Part shown: one piece after another, positions 1 through 6,800 of the stretch
Numbering within the stretch: the first letter of the stretch is position 1
Layout of the letters: each line of letters opens with the position of its first letter
Assembly: GCA_002402755.1 (NCBI GenBank)
Contig: DHGK01000183.1
Coordinates: 1 to 10,342 of the forward strand
Reading direction: 5' to 3'
DNA length: 10,342 nt
Source: Planctomycetes bacterium UBA4800
Lineage (GTDB): Bacteria; Planctomycetota; UBA8108; UBA8890; UBA8898
Notes under the pieces: generated by a model
The model's database searches: none
Seen by the model: the letters and a program-made list of their open reading frames with translations, nothing else
What the model was told of the DNA's origin: nothing
Made by a program: the position numbers and the translations under genes

Positions 1-67
1 CGGACGTGTTCATTGCACGTTTCGATGGGCGGGTTCACATCATCTCTACTCTCTGTAATCCTGCGGC
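1..67. other. Left-edge sequence downstream of queE, no confident gene
   Basis: This short stretch is visibly less GC-rich than the rest of the window. On the minus strand a GTG at 38 opens a frame to the left edge that would read MNPPIETCNEHV, with mostly G or C at third codon positions. Only a weak purine-rich stretch precedes it, and twelve residues are too few to recognise. A plus-strand frame entering from the left edge and ending at 107 has poor codon usage for this genome. No hairpin terminator for queE is evident. The best description is an intergenic spacer, possibly with the first codons of a gene downstream of queE. Confidence 0.3.
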
Positions 68-703
68 TCACCGCCCCCGCGCCGCGCCGGGCCACAAGAC
101 CTTGTGAAGCTGCACGTTGAGCCTGACGTCCAGGCCGTCATCGAGGATCCACTCGGCAAGCTCTGCCGCGGCGAGCGCGCCCTGCACCGGGCTCAGATTC
201 ACGGTGCACCGTGCCAGCCTGCGGTCGCGCGCGAGAAGCGCCGCGGCCCATGCGTAATCGTCGCGGCCGGCGATCACGATCTTCACCTCATCGCGGGGCG
301 TGAGGAGCTCGAGGTTGGGCCAGTGCATCCTCTCCGTCTCGCCGCTGGAGGGCGGCTTGAGGTCGACCATCCGCGAGGCGCGCGCGTCGATGGCATCGAT
401 CGGGAGCGAGCCGTTGGTCTCGACCGCCACGAGGCGCCCGCCGTCGAGCAGGGCGCGCACGAGCGCGGGCGTTTCCTCCTGGAGCAGCGGCTCCCCGCCC
501 GTGATGCACACGCGCCGCGGCCCGCCGTCCACGGCGGCGATCAGGTCGTCGAGCGCCCGCGCGCGGCCCGCCTCGCGCGCGTAACGGGTGTCGCACCAGC
601 GACAGTCCAGATTGCAGCCCGCCAGACGGATGAAGCAGGACGGGCGGCCGGCCAGCGTCGTCTCGCCCTGGATGCTCCGGAAAACCTCGATGACGTTCAG
701 CAT
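68..703 (-). CDS. queE: 7-carboxy-7-deazaguanine synthase (QueE), radical SAM
   Basis: QueE converts 6-carboxy-5,6,7,8-tetrahydropterin to 7-carboxy-7-deazaguanine, the ring-contraction step of the queuosine/preQ0 pathway, using S-adenosylmethionine and a [4Fe-4S] cluster in the cytoplasm. The 211-residue product has the family order: N-terminal FRSIQGE substrate-binding start (8-14), the cluster motif C30-x3-C34-x2-C37 followed by DT, the SAM-contacting ITGGEP (67-72), an ETNG strand (95-98), DLKPPSSGE (114-122), and the C-terminal VQLHKVLWP (197-205). Length is slightly below that of the E. coli enzyme, but both ends are complete. The ATG at 703 is supported by GGAGG at 710-714, six bases upstream. 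The gene diverges from the DUF1573 gene, and no other queuosine gene (queC, queD, queF) is visible, so any partners lie beyond the left edge or elsewhere. No preQ1 riboswitch is recognisable upstream. Confidence 0.95.
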   Translation of the reverse strand: MLNVIEVFRSIQGETTLAGRPSCFIRLAGCNLDCRWCDTRYAREAGRARALDDLIAAVDGGPRRVCITGGEPLLQEETPALVRALLDGGRLVAVETNGSLPIDAIDARASRMVDLKPPSSGETERMHWPNLELLTPRDEVKIVIAGRDDYAWAAALLARDRRLARCTVNLSPVQGALAAAELAEWILDDGLDVRLNVQLHKVLWPGAARGR

Positions 704-746
704 GCGGCGCCTCCGCGCGAACGGCGAACAGATCCCTCGACCCTGT

Positions 747-752
747 TATAAT
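747..752 (+). promoter_or_regulatory. Extended -10 promoter for the DUF1573 gene
   Basis: A perfect TATAAT preceded by TG and one base (TGTTATAAT, 744-752) forms an extended -10 element in an AT-poor background. The start of transcription would fall near 759, about 50 bases before the ATG at 809. No good -35 hexamer lies 17 bases upstream, which is usual for extended -10 promoters. Confidence 0.6.
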
Positions 753-753
753 A
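748..753 (-). promoter_or_regulatory. Candidate -10 box for queE, overlapping the opposite promoter
   Basis: Read on the minus strand, 753-748 is TATTAT, five of six matches to the -10 consensus. It would start transcription around 741, roughly 38 bases before the queE ATG. It overlaps the plus-strand TATAAT almost base for base, so RNA polymerase could bind in one orientation at a time. No convincing -35 is seen. Confidence 0.4.
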
Positions 754-808
754 GTGTGGCCGCCCGCGGCGCGTAAGGCCCCGCGCGGCCGTACCATGGA
801 GGATCCGC

Positions 809-1846
809 ATGCGCATGGCATTCACGACGGCCGTCCTGGCCGCGGCTCTGTTCGGCGCCGAGGACGAGATCGGCCCGCCGCTTCCGCCGGCCCCGCTCCG
901 GAACCCGCGGGCGGTGTGCCCCGAGCCCAACTTCAACTGGGGCACGGTGTTCACCGGCCAGGCGGTCACGCACACGTACATCATCCGGAATACCGGCGAC
1001 GCCGAGCTCGCGATCAAGGACGTCCAGGAAAGCTGCAAGTGCACGACCGTCGATTTCACGAGGAGCATCCCGCCCGGCGGCGAGGGCGGCGTGACGCTCA
1101 AGGTGGAAACCAAGGACTTCCAGGGCCCCACCCTGAAGCAGGCGACGGTCTTCACGAACGACCCCGCCGCGCCGAAGGTCATGCTCCAGTTCGGCGGCAT
1201 CGTGCGCGATGCGGTGCGCCTCGCGCCGCGCTTCCCGGCGCTGCAGGGCATTCTCGGCGGCCTGCCCGTGAGCACGGAGTTCTCGATCGTCAAGGCGACG
1301 GAGGTGCCGATCGACGCGCTCACGCTGTCGGCGCCCGTTCCGCGCGTGACCGTCGCCATCGAGGAAGCCGTGAAGGGCGCCGAGTACAAGGTGCGGCTGA
1401 CCACCGTCCCCGGCCTCGCGACCCCCAACGCAATCGAGGAGATCGTGTTCAACGCCGCGGCGGGCGGCGTCACGGTCCCCGTGACGGTCAAGGCGCACAT
1501 CACGCTCAAGCCGCGCGTCTTCACCGCCCCCCAGTGGATCATCGTGCGCCACCGCGAGATCGAGGAATGGGAGAAGAATCCCGCGCAGCCGCTCGTGCGC
1601 ACCCTGAAGGTGCTCGGCGCCGAGGGCGTCACGTTCAAGGTGGAGAAGCTCGTCGCCCGGGGTGGATTCTTCACGGCCGAGCTGTCCGAGACCGCGCCGG
1701 GCCGCGAGTACGCCGTGAACGTCGCCATCGCCGGGCGGCCGGCCGGCGCGGTCCAGCCGGCGCGGGGCGCGATCGAGATCCACACGGACGACCCGGCCGC
1801 GCCGAAGATCGAGGTCAGCGTGATGGCCTTCTTTCCGGTGAAGTAA
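809..1846 (+). CDS. Exported DUF1573 domain protein
   Basis: This is a 345-residue exported protein of unknown function. A short signal peptide (about residues 1-17, cleavage likely after LFGA) leads into a Pro-rich linker. The DUF1573 signature follows: FNWGTVFTGQ (42-51), the IIRNTGDAEL strand (58-67), and the SCKCTT motif with C76 and C78. DUF1573 domains have an immunoglobulin-like fold (ASH/MSP-like) and are very common in Planctomycetota and Bacteroidota exported proteins. The domain ends in TNDPAAPKVML (117-126), and a similar strand, DDPAAPKIEVSV (327-338), closes the protein, suggesting a second, diverged Ig-like domain in the C-terminal half. The ATG has GGAGG at 798-802, six bases upstream. 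A second in-frame ATG at 815 lacks this spacing. The gene stands alone between a divergent promoter and a terminator hairpin. The partner of the CxC motif is unknown. Confidence 0.85.
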   Translation: MRMAFTTAVLAAALFGAEDEIGPPLPPAPLRNPRAVCPEPNFNWGTVFTGQAVTHTYIIRNTGDAELAIKDVQESCKCTTVDFTRSIPPGGEGGVTLKVETKDFQGPTLKQATVFTNDPAAPKVMLQFGGIVRDAVRLAPRFPALQGILGGLPVSTEFSIVKATEVPIDALTLSAPVPRVTVAIEEAVKGAEYKVRLTTVPGLATPNAIEEIVFNAAAGGVTVPVTVKAHITLKPRVFTAPQWIIVRHREIEEWEKNPAQPLVRTLKVLGAEGVTFKVEKLVARGGFFTAELSETAPGREYAVNVAIAGRPAGAVQPARGAIEIHTDDPAAPKIEVSVMAFFPVK

Positions 1847-1861
1847 GGGGCCGCGCCCGGC

Positions 1862-1885
1862 GCCGGGAGCGCATCCGCTCCCGGC
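1862..1885. terminator. Perfect hairpin between convergent genes, likely bidirectional terminator
   Basis: The arms at 1862-1871 (GCCGGGAGCG) and 1876-1885 (CGCTCCCGGC) are perfectly complementary over 10 bp around a CATC loop. The hairpin sits 15 bases after the DUF1573 stop and 3 bases past the stop of the convergent dehydrogenase. It therefore serves as a 3' end for both transcripts. There is no long T-run on either side, as is common in GC-rich genomes. Confidence 0.75.
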
Positions 1886-1888
1886 CTC

Positions 1889-2989
1889 TCAGTAATCGAG
1901 AATCTCCGCGCCCGACACGCGCGCTCCGTCCGGAAGATGCGGCAGGAGCGCCGTCTTGGGCGCCCCGCCGCCCGCCTTCAGCTCCTCGAGCACGCGCGGC
2001 AGGTCCGCGAGCGGCCGGCCTTCCCGCACGATGGCCAGCGCCGGGACCCGCTCGTCCGCGATCAGCTCGAGCGCCGTTCTGATCGTCCGCGGCGTGTGGT
2101 GGAACGATGCGAGCAGCGTCACCTCCTCGTAGTGCAGGCGCGCGGTGTCGACGCGCAGCTCGCTGCCGTTCGGGCAGCCGCCGAAGAGGTTGATCCTGCC
2201 GCCGGGCCGGACGAGCGGCACGGCTCCGTTCCACGTCTCCTGCCTGCCAATCGCCTCGAAGACGCAGTCAAAGCCGAGGCCGTGCGCGGTCCGCGCCTTC
2301 AGCACGTCCGCGGTCTCGGGCGTGAGCGCCGCCTCGACCGTGTGCGCCGCGCCCAGTTCGCGCGCCGCCGCGAGGCGCGCGGGCTGCGCGTCGAGCGATG
2401 TCACCTCGGCGCCCGCCAGCACGCACATGCGCGCGAGCAGCAGGCCGAGGGGCCCGGCGCCGATGACGAGCACGCGCTCGCCGGCCGCGACGCGCGCGTC
2501 TTCGACGCCCTTCACGGCGCAGGCGAGCGGCTCGACCAGGGCCGCCTTCGCCGCCGGCACGCCGTCCGGAATCCGCAGGCAGTTCTTGGCGACGATCCTG
2601 GCCGGCACCCGCACGTACTCGGCGTACGCGCCGTTCATGAAGAGGAGGTCCCGGCAGAGATTCGGCTTGCCGATCTCGCAGAACACGCACGCGCCGCAGG
2701 GCGCCGAGTTCGCGGCCACGACGCGCGTCCCCACAGGAAAGCGCGCATCGCGGCTGGCGGCGACCTCGCCCGCCCATTCGTGGCCGAACACGGCGGGCGG
2801 GACGATCATGCGCGCGTGGTAGCCGCGCAGGAACACCTTGAGGTCCGTGCCGCAGGTCAGCGCCGCGCGCACGCGGACGAGCAGCTCTCCCTCCCCGGGC
2901 ACGGGCACGGGGACCTCCTCCACGCGCACGTCCTCCCGGCCGTGGAGCACGCACGCCCGCATGGTCGCGGGAAGCTGCGAGGTCGCCAT
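1889..2989 (-). CDS. Zinc-dependent medium-chain alcohol/polyol dehydrogenase (second of tandem pair)
   Basis: This 366-residue cytoplasmic oxidoreductase of the zinc-containing medium-chain dehydrogenase superfamily resembles threonine and sorbitol/iditol dehydrogenases. Catalytic zinc ligands are C46 (TCGTD) and H70 with E71 (GHEWAG), with E153 (LVEPLACA) as the usual further ligand. The structural zinc lobe is complete, with C98, C101, C104 and C112. The Rossmann fold follows with GAGPLG (177-182), and LDAQPARL provides an acidic residue at the end of beta-2, consistent with NAD over NADP. Substrate cannot be read from sequence. The ATG lies 3 bp after the stop of the upstream dehydrogenase, with a GGAG at 2999-3002 inside that gene's end, so translation is probably coupled. 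The short leader before MRACVLHG means the ATG of residue 10 is a possible alternative start. Confidence 0.9.
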   Translation of the reverse strand: MATSQLPATMRACVLHGREDVRVEEVPVPVPGEGELLVRVRAALTCGTDLKVFLRGYHARMIVPPAVFGHEWAGEVAASRDARFPVGTRVVAANSAPCGACVFCEIGKPNLCRDLLFMNGAYAEYVRVPARIVAKNCLRIPDGVPAAKAALVEPLACAVKGVEDARVAAGERVLVIGAGPLGLLLARMCVLAGAEVTSLDAQPARLAAARELGAAHTVEAALTPETADVLKARTAHGLGFDCVFEAIGRQETWNGAVPLVRPGGRINLFGGCPNGSELRVDTARLHYEEVTLLASFHHTPRTIRTALELIADERVPALAIVREGRPLADLPRVLEELKAGGGAPKTALLPHLPDGARVSGAEILDY

Positions 2990-2992
2990 CGC

Positions 2993-4060
2993 TCAGGTCT
3001 CCGCCGTCACCGCGATCTTGAGGGAGCCGTCGCGCGGCCGCCGCGCGAGCGCGAGCGCCGCGTTGATGTCCTCGAGGGGGAAGACGTGCGTGACGAGCCG
3101 TTCCCACGGAACGCGCGCATCGCACAGGGCCTCGACCGCCGCGCCGTTCAGCTCGATCGACGAGGAGTAGCTCCCCGCGATGCGCTTCTCCTGCATCCCG
3201 ATCTCCCCGCCGTCGACCGTGAGCGGCTGCCCGCGCCGCGTATGCGCGAACAGGATCAGCGTGCCGCCGGGTCTGAGCGCCGCGAGGCCGGCGCCGATCG
3301 CGGCCTCCGCGTCCGTGGCCGCGATGACGCCGTCGGGGCCGTCCGGCGCGCAGCGCGCCTTGAGCCTGCCGGCGAGGTCATCGACAGGCGCGAAGACCTC
3401 GACGGCGCCGAACGCCCCGGCGAGGACCTGCCGCTCCGGGACCGGCTCCACCGCCAGCACGTGCCAGCCGTCGCGCGCCGCCAGCGCCGCGAGCATGAGC
3501 CCGATCGGCCCCAGGCCGAGGACGACGACCGTGCCCGGGGGCGGCGGCAGGCAGCGCACGCAGCGCAGGCACGTGTTGACGGGCTCCATGAGGATCGCGA
3601 CCGCGCGCGGCATGCCCTCGGGCGCCGCCACGACGCCGCCGCCATCGACGATCCACGGCATGACCTTGACGTACTCGGCCCAGCCGCCGCCCGCGGGCGC
3701 GAAGCCCGCCGTGGCGCCGGTGCGCTTGTAGCCCGCGCACTGGCTGTAGAGCCTGAGCTCGCAAAGCCGGCACTCGCGGCACGGCACGTGGTGGTAGACG
3801 GCGACGCGGCGGCCGAGCCACTCCCCGCGCCCCTCGCCCGCGACGACGACGGTGCCCGCCGTCTCGTGGCCGAGGATCACGGGCGGCGCGCACAGCGCGC
3901 GATCGATCTTCTTGATGTCGGTCGGGCACAGTCCGCAGGCCTCGACGCGCACGAGCAGCTCCCCCGGGCCGACGGCCGGCACCGGCACGCGCTCGACCGC
4001 AAGCTCGGCGCCGCCGCGCCACACCGCGGCCCGCATGTCGGGGGGAACCGCAAACGTCAC
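2993..4060 (-). CDS. Zinc-dependent medium-chain dehydrogenase (first of tandem pair), GTG start
   Basis: This 355-residue paralogue of the gene after it belongs to the same zinc-containing superfamily. Catalytic zinc residues are C45 (GLCPTD), H65 with E66 (GHETAG) and E159 (MEPVNTC). The structural zinc lobe has C94, C97, C100 and C108. The coenzyme loop is GLGPIG (182-187). The frame is open back to an ATG at 4147, but I place the start at the GTG at 4060. A GGAGG at 4068-4072 sits seven bases upstream, and the extra 29 codons encode a low-complexity Arg/Gly/Pro stretch unlike this family. The ATG at 4036 (MRAAVW) is a second choice. An extra Cys pair (C167, C170) next to C164 gives CxxCxxC where relatives usually have one Cys. 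Substrate is unknown; the tandem arrangement suggests two steps on related alcohols. Confidence 0.9.
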   Translation of the reverse strand: MTFAVPPDMRAAVWRGGAELAVERVPVPAVGPGELLVRVEACGLCPTDIKKIDRALCAPPVILGHETAGTVVVAGEGRGEWLGRRVAVYHHVPCRECRLCELRLYSQCAGYKRTGATAGFAPAGGGWAEYVKVMPWIVDGGGVVAAPEGMPRAVAILMEPVNTCLRCVRCLPPPPGTVVVLGLGPIGLMLAALAARDGWHVLAVEPVPERQVLAGAFGAVEVFAPVDDLAGRLKARCAPDGPDGVIAATDAEAAIGAGLAALRPGGTLILFAHTRRGQPLTVDGGEIGMQEKRIAGSYSSSIELNGAAVEALCDARVPWERLVTHVFPLEDINAALALARRPRDGSLKIAVTAET

Positions 4061-4086
4061 CTGGAATCCTCCGCCGGAAGGCGGCG

Positions 4087-4092
4087 ATGATA
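4087..4092 (-). promoter_or_regulatory. Possible -10 box ahead of the dehydrogenase pair
   Basis: On the minus strand 4092-4087 reads TATCAT, five of six to the -10 consensus, inside the only AT-rich patch of the 91-bp gap between the dockerin gene and the dehydrogenases. It overlaps an 11-base inverted repeat, GATAC-C-GTATC (4089-4099), which could be an operator. A start near 4080 would leave a leader of about 20 bases before the GTG. No -35 is recognisable. Confidence 0.3.
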
Positions 4093-4151
4093 CCGTATCT
4101 GAGGCGGGGCAGCCCGTTCCGCCGCGGCGCCGCGCGCGCCCGCGCACCCGC

Positions 4152-5462
4152 TCACGGGCACCGGAACCGCTCGCAGCCGAGGACGCTTCCCTCGGGCGCG
4201 GGCCCGCAGGCGCCGGCGGGCGCCGGAATGGCCGCTCCGGCCCGGAAAAGGTACGCCAGCGCGTACGAGGCGTCGCTCACGGTGAGCTGGCCGTCGTCGT
4301 TGACATCGGCCGAGGCCTGGCAGGCCTCGATCAGGGCGAGCTTCGAGCCCCCGCCGAAGAGCGCGCGCAGGATCGCCACCGCATCGGCGAGGTTGACCTT
4401 GCCGTCCTGGTTGGCATCGCCGCGAATGAAGTCCGCGGCAATCGGCTCGGAGGACACCCTCAGTGCGACCGCGTCCCCGAGGAGCGGCGACCGGCTCTCG
4501 CCCGCGACATCGACCAGGATCTCGACCGGCGGCTCGCCGAGCGCGCTCGACAGCTCGACGGTCGCCGTCACATCCCCCTCTTCGGCGGCGAGCGCGAAGT
4601 GCGCGACGGCGACCTGCTGTCCCACGGTGAAGGCGGGCAGCACGCGGAAGACGCCGCCTTCGGGCTCCAGGTCGAGCACGCAGCCGACCGTCGCGCCCTT
4701 GCCGTCGATGACCGCCGCGCGCCAGTAATCCGCGCCCCCCGCCGCCTCGACGGCCGCGCCGGGAACGAGATCGGCGACCTTGACGTCGGCGGTGTCGTGC
4801 GCGAGGCCGAACGAGAAGCCGTTCGCGCTTTCCCCGGACGGCGTGTCGAGCAGCACCTCGACGGCCTCCCTGCCCTGCGCCCCGGTCGTCGCGAGGCGCA
4901 GCGTCAGGTCCGGGTACGGCCGCCCGAGCTTCTCCTGCACGGCCGGCGCTATGCTGTGGCCGCCCACGACGAAGATGACATCGGTCGCCGGCACGCCCAG
5001 CGTGCCGCAGAACTCGAGGTTCAGCCAGGGCGCGTACAGGTCGTACTCGATCCTCAGCATCTCCGTGCGCGCGCTCCTGAGCAGCGTCAGCACCTGCATG
5101 AAATCGATCACGACGCCCTGCGTGATGCCGCCGGCGTGGACGTTCACGGTGTTGAAGTCCGGCGGATTGCCGTTCTTGATCGCCTGCATGTCCGCGGGGC
5201 AGGCGAGATGCGCGCACACCCCGCCGCACACATCGGTCACGGCGTATGATTGCCCGACGCAGTCCCCGAGCGACGCATGCTCGGGGTCGTGGCACACGCC
5301 GTACGACCAGCCCTGAACGCCGTCGATCGTCCAGCTTCCGACGACGACCGCCCCCGTCGTTCCCACCGGCTCGATCTTCAAGGCGAAGTCCTCGGGACTC
5401 TGCGCGCCGAGAACGCCCGCAACACCCATCATGACAAGCACGAATCTTCTCGCCGCGCGCAT
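4152..5462 (-). CDS. Exported dockerin-type protein with two cohesin-like modules
   Basis: This 436-residue secreted or surface protein has unknown partner and function. A signal peptide (1-20: Arg-rich start, hydrophobic VLVMMGVAGVLG, cleavage after GA) is followed by two similar modules, about 27-175 and 195-335. They are matched by GWSYGVCHD (51-59) versus GFSFGLAHD (215-223), and by a later strand pair, DVIFVVGG versus VEILVDVAGE. Their layout recalls cohesin-like beta sandwiches. A type I dockerin spans about 347-406, with calcium loops DANQDGKVNLAD (349-360) and DVNDDGQLTVSD (386-397), each followed by a helix. It ends in a Cys-containing tail (C419, C430, C435) of the CGP-x-P-x-LGC form I recognise from planctomycete dockerin proteins. 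The start ATG has AGGGAG at 5471-5476; the frame runs far upstream, but only as a shadow of the flavoprotein. It lies 32 bp after the flavoprotein and is probably co-transcribed. No cellulosomal enzyme domain is visible. Confidence 0.85.
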   Translation of the reverse strand: MRAARRFVLVMMGVAGVLGAQSPEDFALKIEPVGTTGAVVVGSWTIDGVQGWSYGVCHDPEHASLGDCVGQSYAVTDVCGGVCAHLACPADMQAIKNGNPPDFNTVNVHAGGITQGVVIDFMQVLTLLRSARTEMLRIEYDLYAPWLNLEFCGTLGVPATDVIFVVGGHSIAPAVQEKLGRPYPDLTLRLATTGAQGREAVEVLLDTPSGESANGFSFGLAHDTADVKVADLVPGAAVEAAGGADYWRAAVIDGKGATVGCVLDLEPEGGVFRVLPAFTVGQQVAVAHFALAAEEGDVTATVELSSALGEPPVEILVDVAGESRSPLLGDAVALRVSSEPIAADFIRGDANQDGKVNLADAVAILRALFGGGSKLALIEACQASADVNDDGQLTVSDASYALAYLFRAGAAIPAPAGACGPAPEGSVLGCERFRCP

Positions 5463-5494
5463 GGCAACCACTCCCTCGTCACGACGCCGGAGCT

Positions 5495-6790
5495 TCAGGA
5501 ACCACCGCCTCCATCGTAGGCGAAGGAGCCGCCGGAGGCAACCCATCGCGCCGCACTGACACCCGCCAGGCGGCCGCTCGCGAACGCCCACTGGAGGTTC
5601 CAGCCGCCGCACGGTCCGTCGACATCGAGCACCTCGCCGGCGAAGAAGAGCCCGCGCACGACGCGGCTCGACAGCGTGCGCGCATCGACGTCGCACAGCG
5701 CCACGCCGCCGCGCGTCGCCATGGCCTTCTCGAAGCCCTCCGTCCCGACGGCGGTGAGCGGCAGCGCGGCGATCGCCCCGGCCAGGCGCTCGCGGCTCTC
5801 GCGCGTGATGTGCGCGCAGGCGGCATCGCGCGCGAGCCCGGCGGCGGACGCCACGCGCTCGGCCAGCGCGTGCGGCATCGCTGCGCCCAGCATGGTGCGC
5901 ACGCGCTTGCGGCCCGCCGTCCTCCGCCACTCCTCGCAGCGGCGCACCCACGCCTCGCGCGATGTGCCCGGCGCCAGGTCGACCGCGAGGGGCACCGCGC
6001 CGCGCAGGAGGAGCGCCGCCGCGACATCTCCGGAGAGATCGAGCGCCGCCGGCCCCGAGATGCCTCGATGCGTGAAGAGCAGCTCTCCTCGCCGCCGCGT
6101 GCCGCCGGGCTCGGCAATGCCGATCTCGACGTCCGGCAGCACGATGCCGGCGCACTCGCCGGCCCATGCCTCGCCGAGCGCGATGCCGGCGAGCGCGGGC
6201 ACGGGCGGCACCAGCCCGTGGCCGAGCGCCGCAGCGAGCTCGTAGCCCGCATCGGTCCCGCCGAGGCCGGGATAGCTCTTGCCGCCGGCGGCCAGCACGA
6301 CGGCGCGCGCGCTCCATGCGCCCGCGGCGGCGGCGACGCCGCGGGCGCGGCCGTCCGCAACCTCGATCCGCACGACGCTGACGTGCGTGCGGATCTCGAC
6401 GCCGCGCTCCCCAAGCAGCGCGGCGAGCGCATCGGCGACGCTGTGCGCCGAGCCGCTCGAGGGAAACACGTGCACGCCGTCGGAGCTCTCGGTCGGCACG
6501 CCGCGCCCGGCCAGGAACGCGCGCAGCGCCGCGCCATCGAACGCGGCGATGGCCGGGCGGACGAAGCGGCGCTTCTCCCCGAAGGCTTCCAGGAACGCAT
6601 CCCGGTCGCGCGTGTTCGTGAGATTGCATCGCCCGCCGCCCGTCGCGCGCAGCTTCCTGCCCAGGTCGTCGAGCCGTTCCAGAAGGACGACCCGCGCGCC
6701 GCGCTCCGCGGCGAAGATCGCGGCCATCATCCCGGCCGGGCCCCCGCCCACGACCGCGACGTCGAATGATTCGCGCGCGCCGCCCGCCAT
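5495..6790 (-). CDS. HI0933/BaiN-family FAD-dependent oxidoreductase
   Basis: This 431-residue flavoprotein belongs to the COG2081 (HI0933/YhiN/BaiN) family. The N-terminal FAD-binding Rossmann motif is VVGGGPAGMMA (13-23), with an acidic E38 ending the second strand. Family signatures follow in order: GRKLRATGGGRCNLTN (44-59), VLAAGGKSYP (165-174), LFTHRGISGPAAL (238-250), TRGGVALCDVD (359-369), and the C-terminal FAGEVLDVDG with GGWNLQWAFASG (395-406). All are intact and the length is typical. Most members have no assigned reaction; BaiN of bile-acid-converting clostridia reduces steroid double bonds, and that substrate is unlikely to apply here. The ATG at 6790 is fixed by a ten-base match to the anti-Shine-Dalgarno sequence. 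It follows the AnmK-type gene with a 2-bp gap and precedes the dockerin gene by 32 bp. A link to cell-wall recycling is suggested only by position. Confidence 0.92.
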   Translation of the reverse strand: MAGGARESFDVAVVGGGPAGMMAAIFAAERGARVVLLERLDDLGRKLRATGGGRCNLTNTRDRDAFLEAFGEKRRFVRPAIAAFDGAALRAFLAGRGVPTESSDGVHVFPSSGSAHSVADALAALLGERGVEIRTHVSVVRIEVADGRARGVAAAAGAWSARAVVLAAGGKSYPGLGGTDAGYELAAALGHGLVPPVPALAGIALGEAWAGECAGIVLPDVEIGIAEPGGTRRRGELLFTHRGISGPAALDLSGDVAAALLLRGAVPLAVDLAPGTSREAWVRRCEEWRRTAGRKRVRTMLGAAMPHALAERVASAAGLARDAACAHITRESRERLAGAIAALPLTAVGTEGFEKAMATRGGVALCDVDARTLSSRVVRGLFFAGEVLDVDGPCGGWNLQWAFASGRLAGVSAARWVASGGSFAYDGGGGS

Positions 6791-6800
6791 GATCACCTCC
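6791..6800 (-). promoter_or_regulatory. Ten-base Shine-Dalgarno sequence containing the upstream stop codon
   Basis: Read on the minus strand this is GGAGGTGATC directly before the ATG, complementary over ten bases to the usual 3' end of bacterial 16S rRNA (GATCACCTCC). The TGA of the anmK-type gene (6795-6793) lies inside it. This decides the flavoprotein start and predicts translational coupling or re-initiation. Confidence 0.8.

Noticed and set aside
3..107. Plus-strand frame entering from the left edge, ending in a TGA at 105-107
   Set aside because: Many A/T third positions, unlike the neighbours, and it would overlap the 3' end of queE in a convergent manner. No recognisable family.
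704..808. Possible preQ1 riboswitch upstream of queE
   Set aside because: No preQ1-type stem and A-rich tail can be found in the 105-bp gap, and queE itself is usually not the riboswitch-controlled gene outside full que operons.
697..1785. Long minus-strand open frames opposite the DUF1573 gene
   Set aside because: Products are Ser/Thr/Arg-rich with no domain, while the plus-strand frame has a signal peptide, ribosome site and DUF1573 motifs.
1937..4090. A 717-codon plus-strand open frame opposite the two dehydrogenases
   Set aside because: It is antisense to two genes with complete zinc and coenzyme motifs. Its product is rich in Arg, Ala, His and Asp with no recognisable domain, as expected of a shadow frame in GC-rich DNA.
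5463..6629. Upstream extension of the dockerin reading frame to 6629
   Set aside because: The extra part is Arg/Ala-rich shadow sequence of the flavoprotein gene. The signal peptide and ribosome site place the start at 5462.
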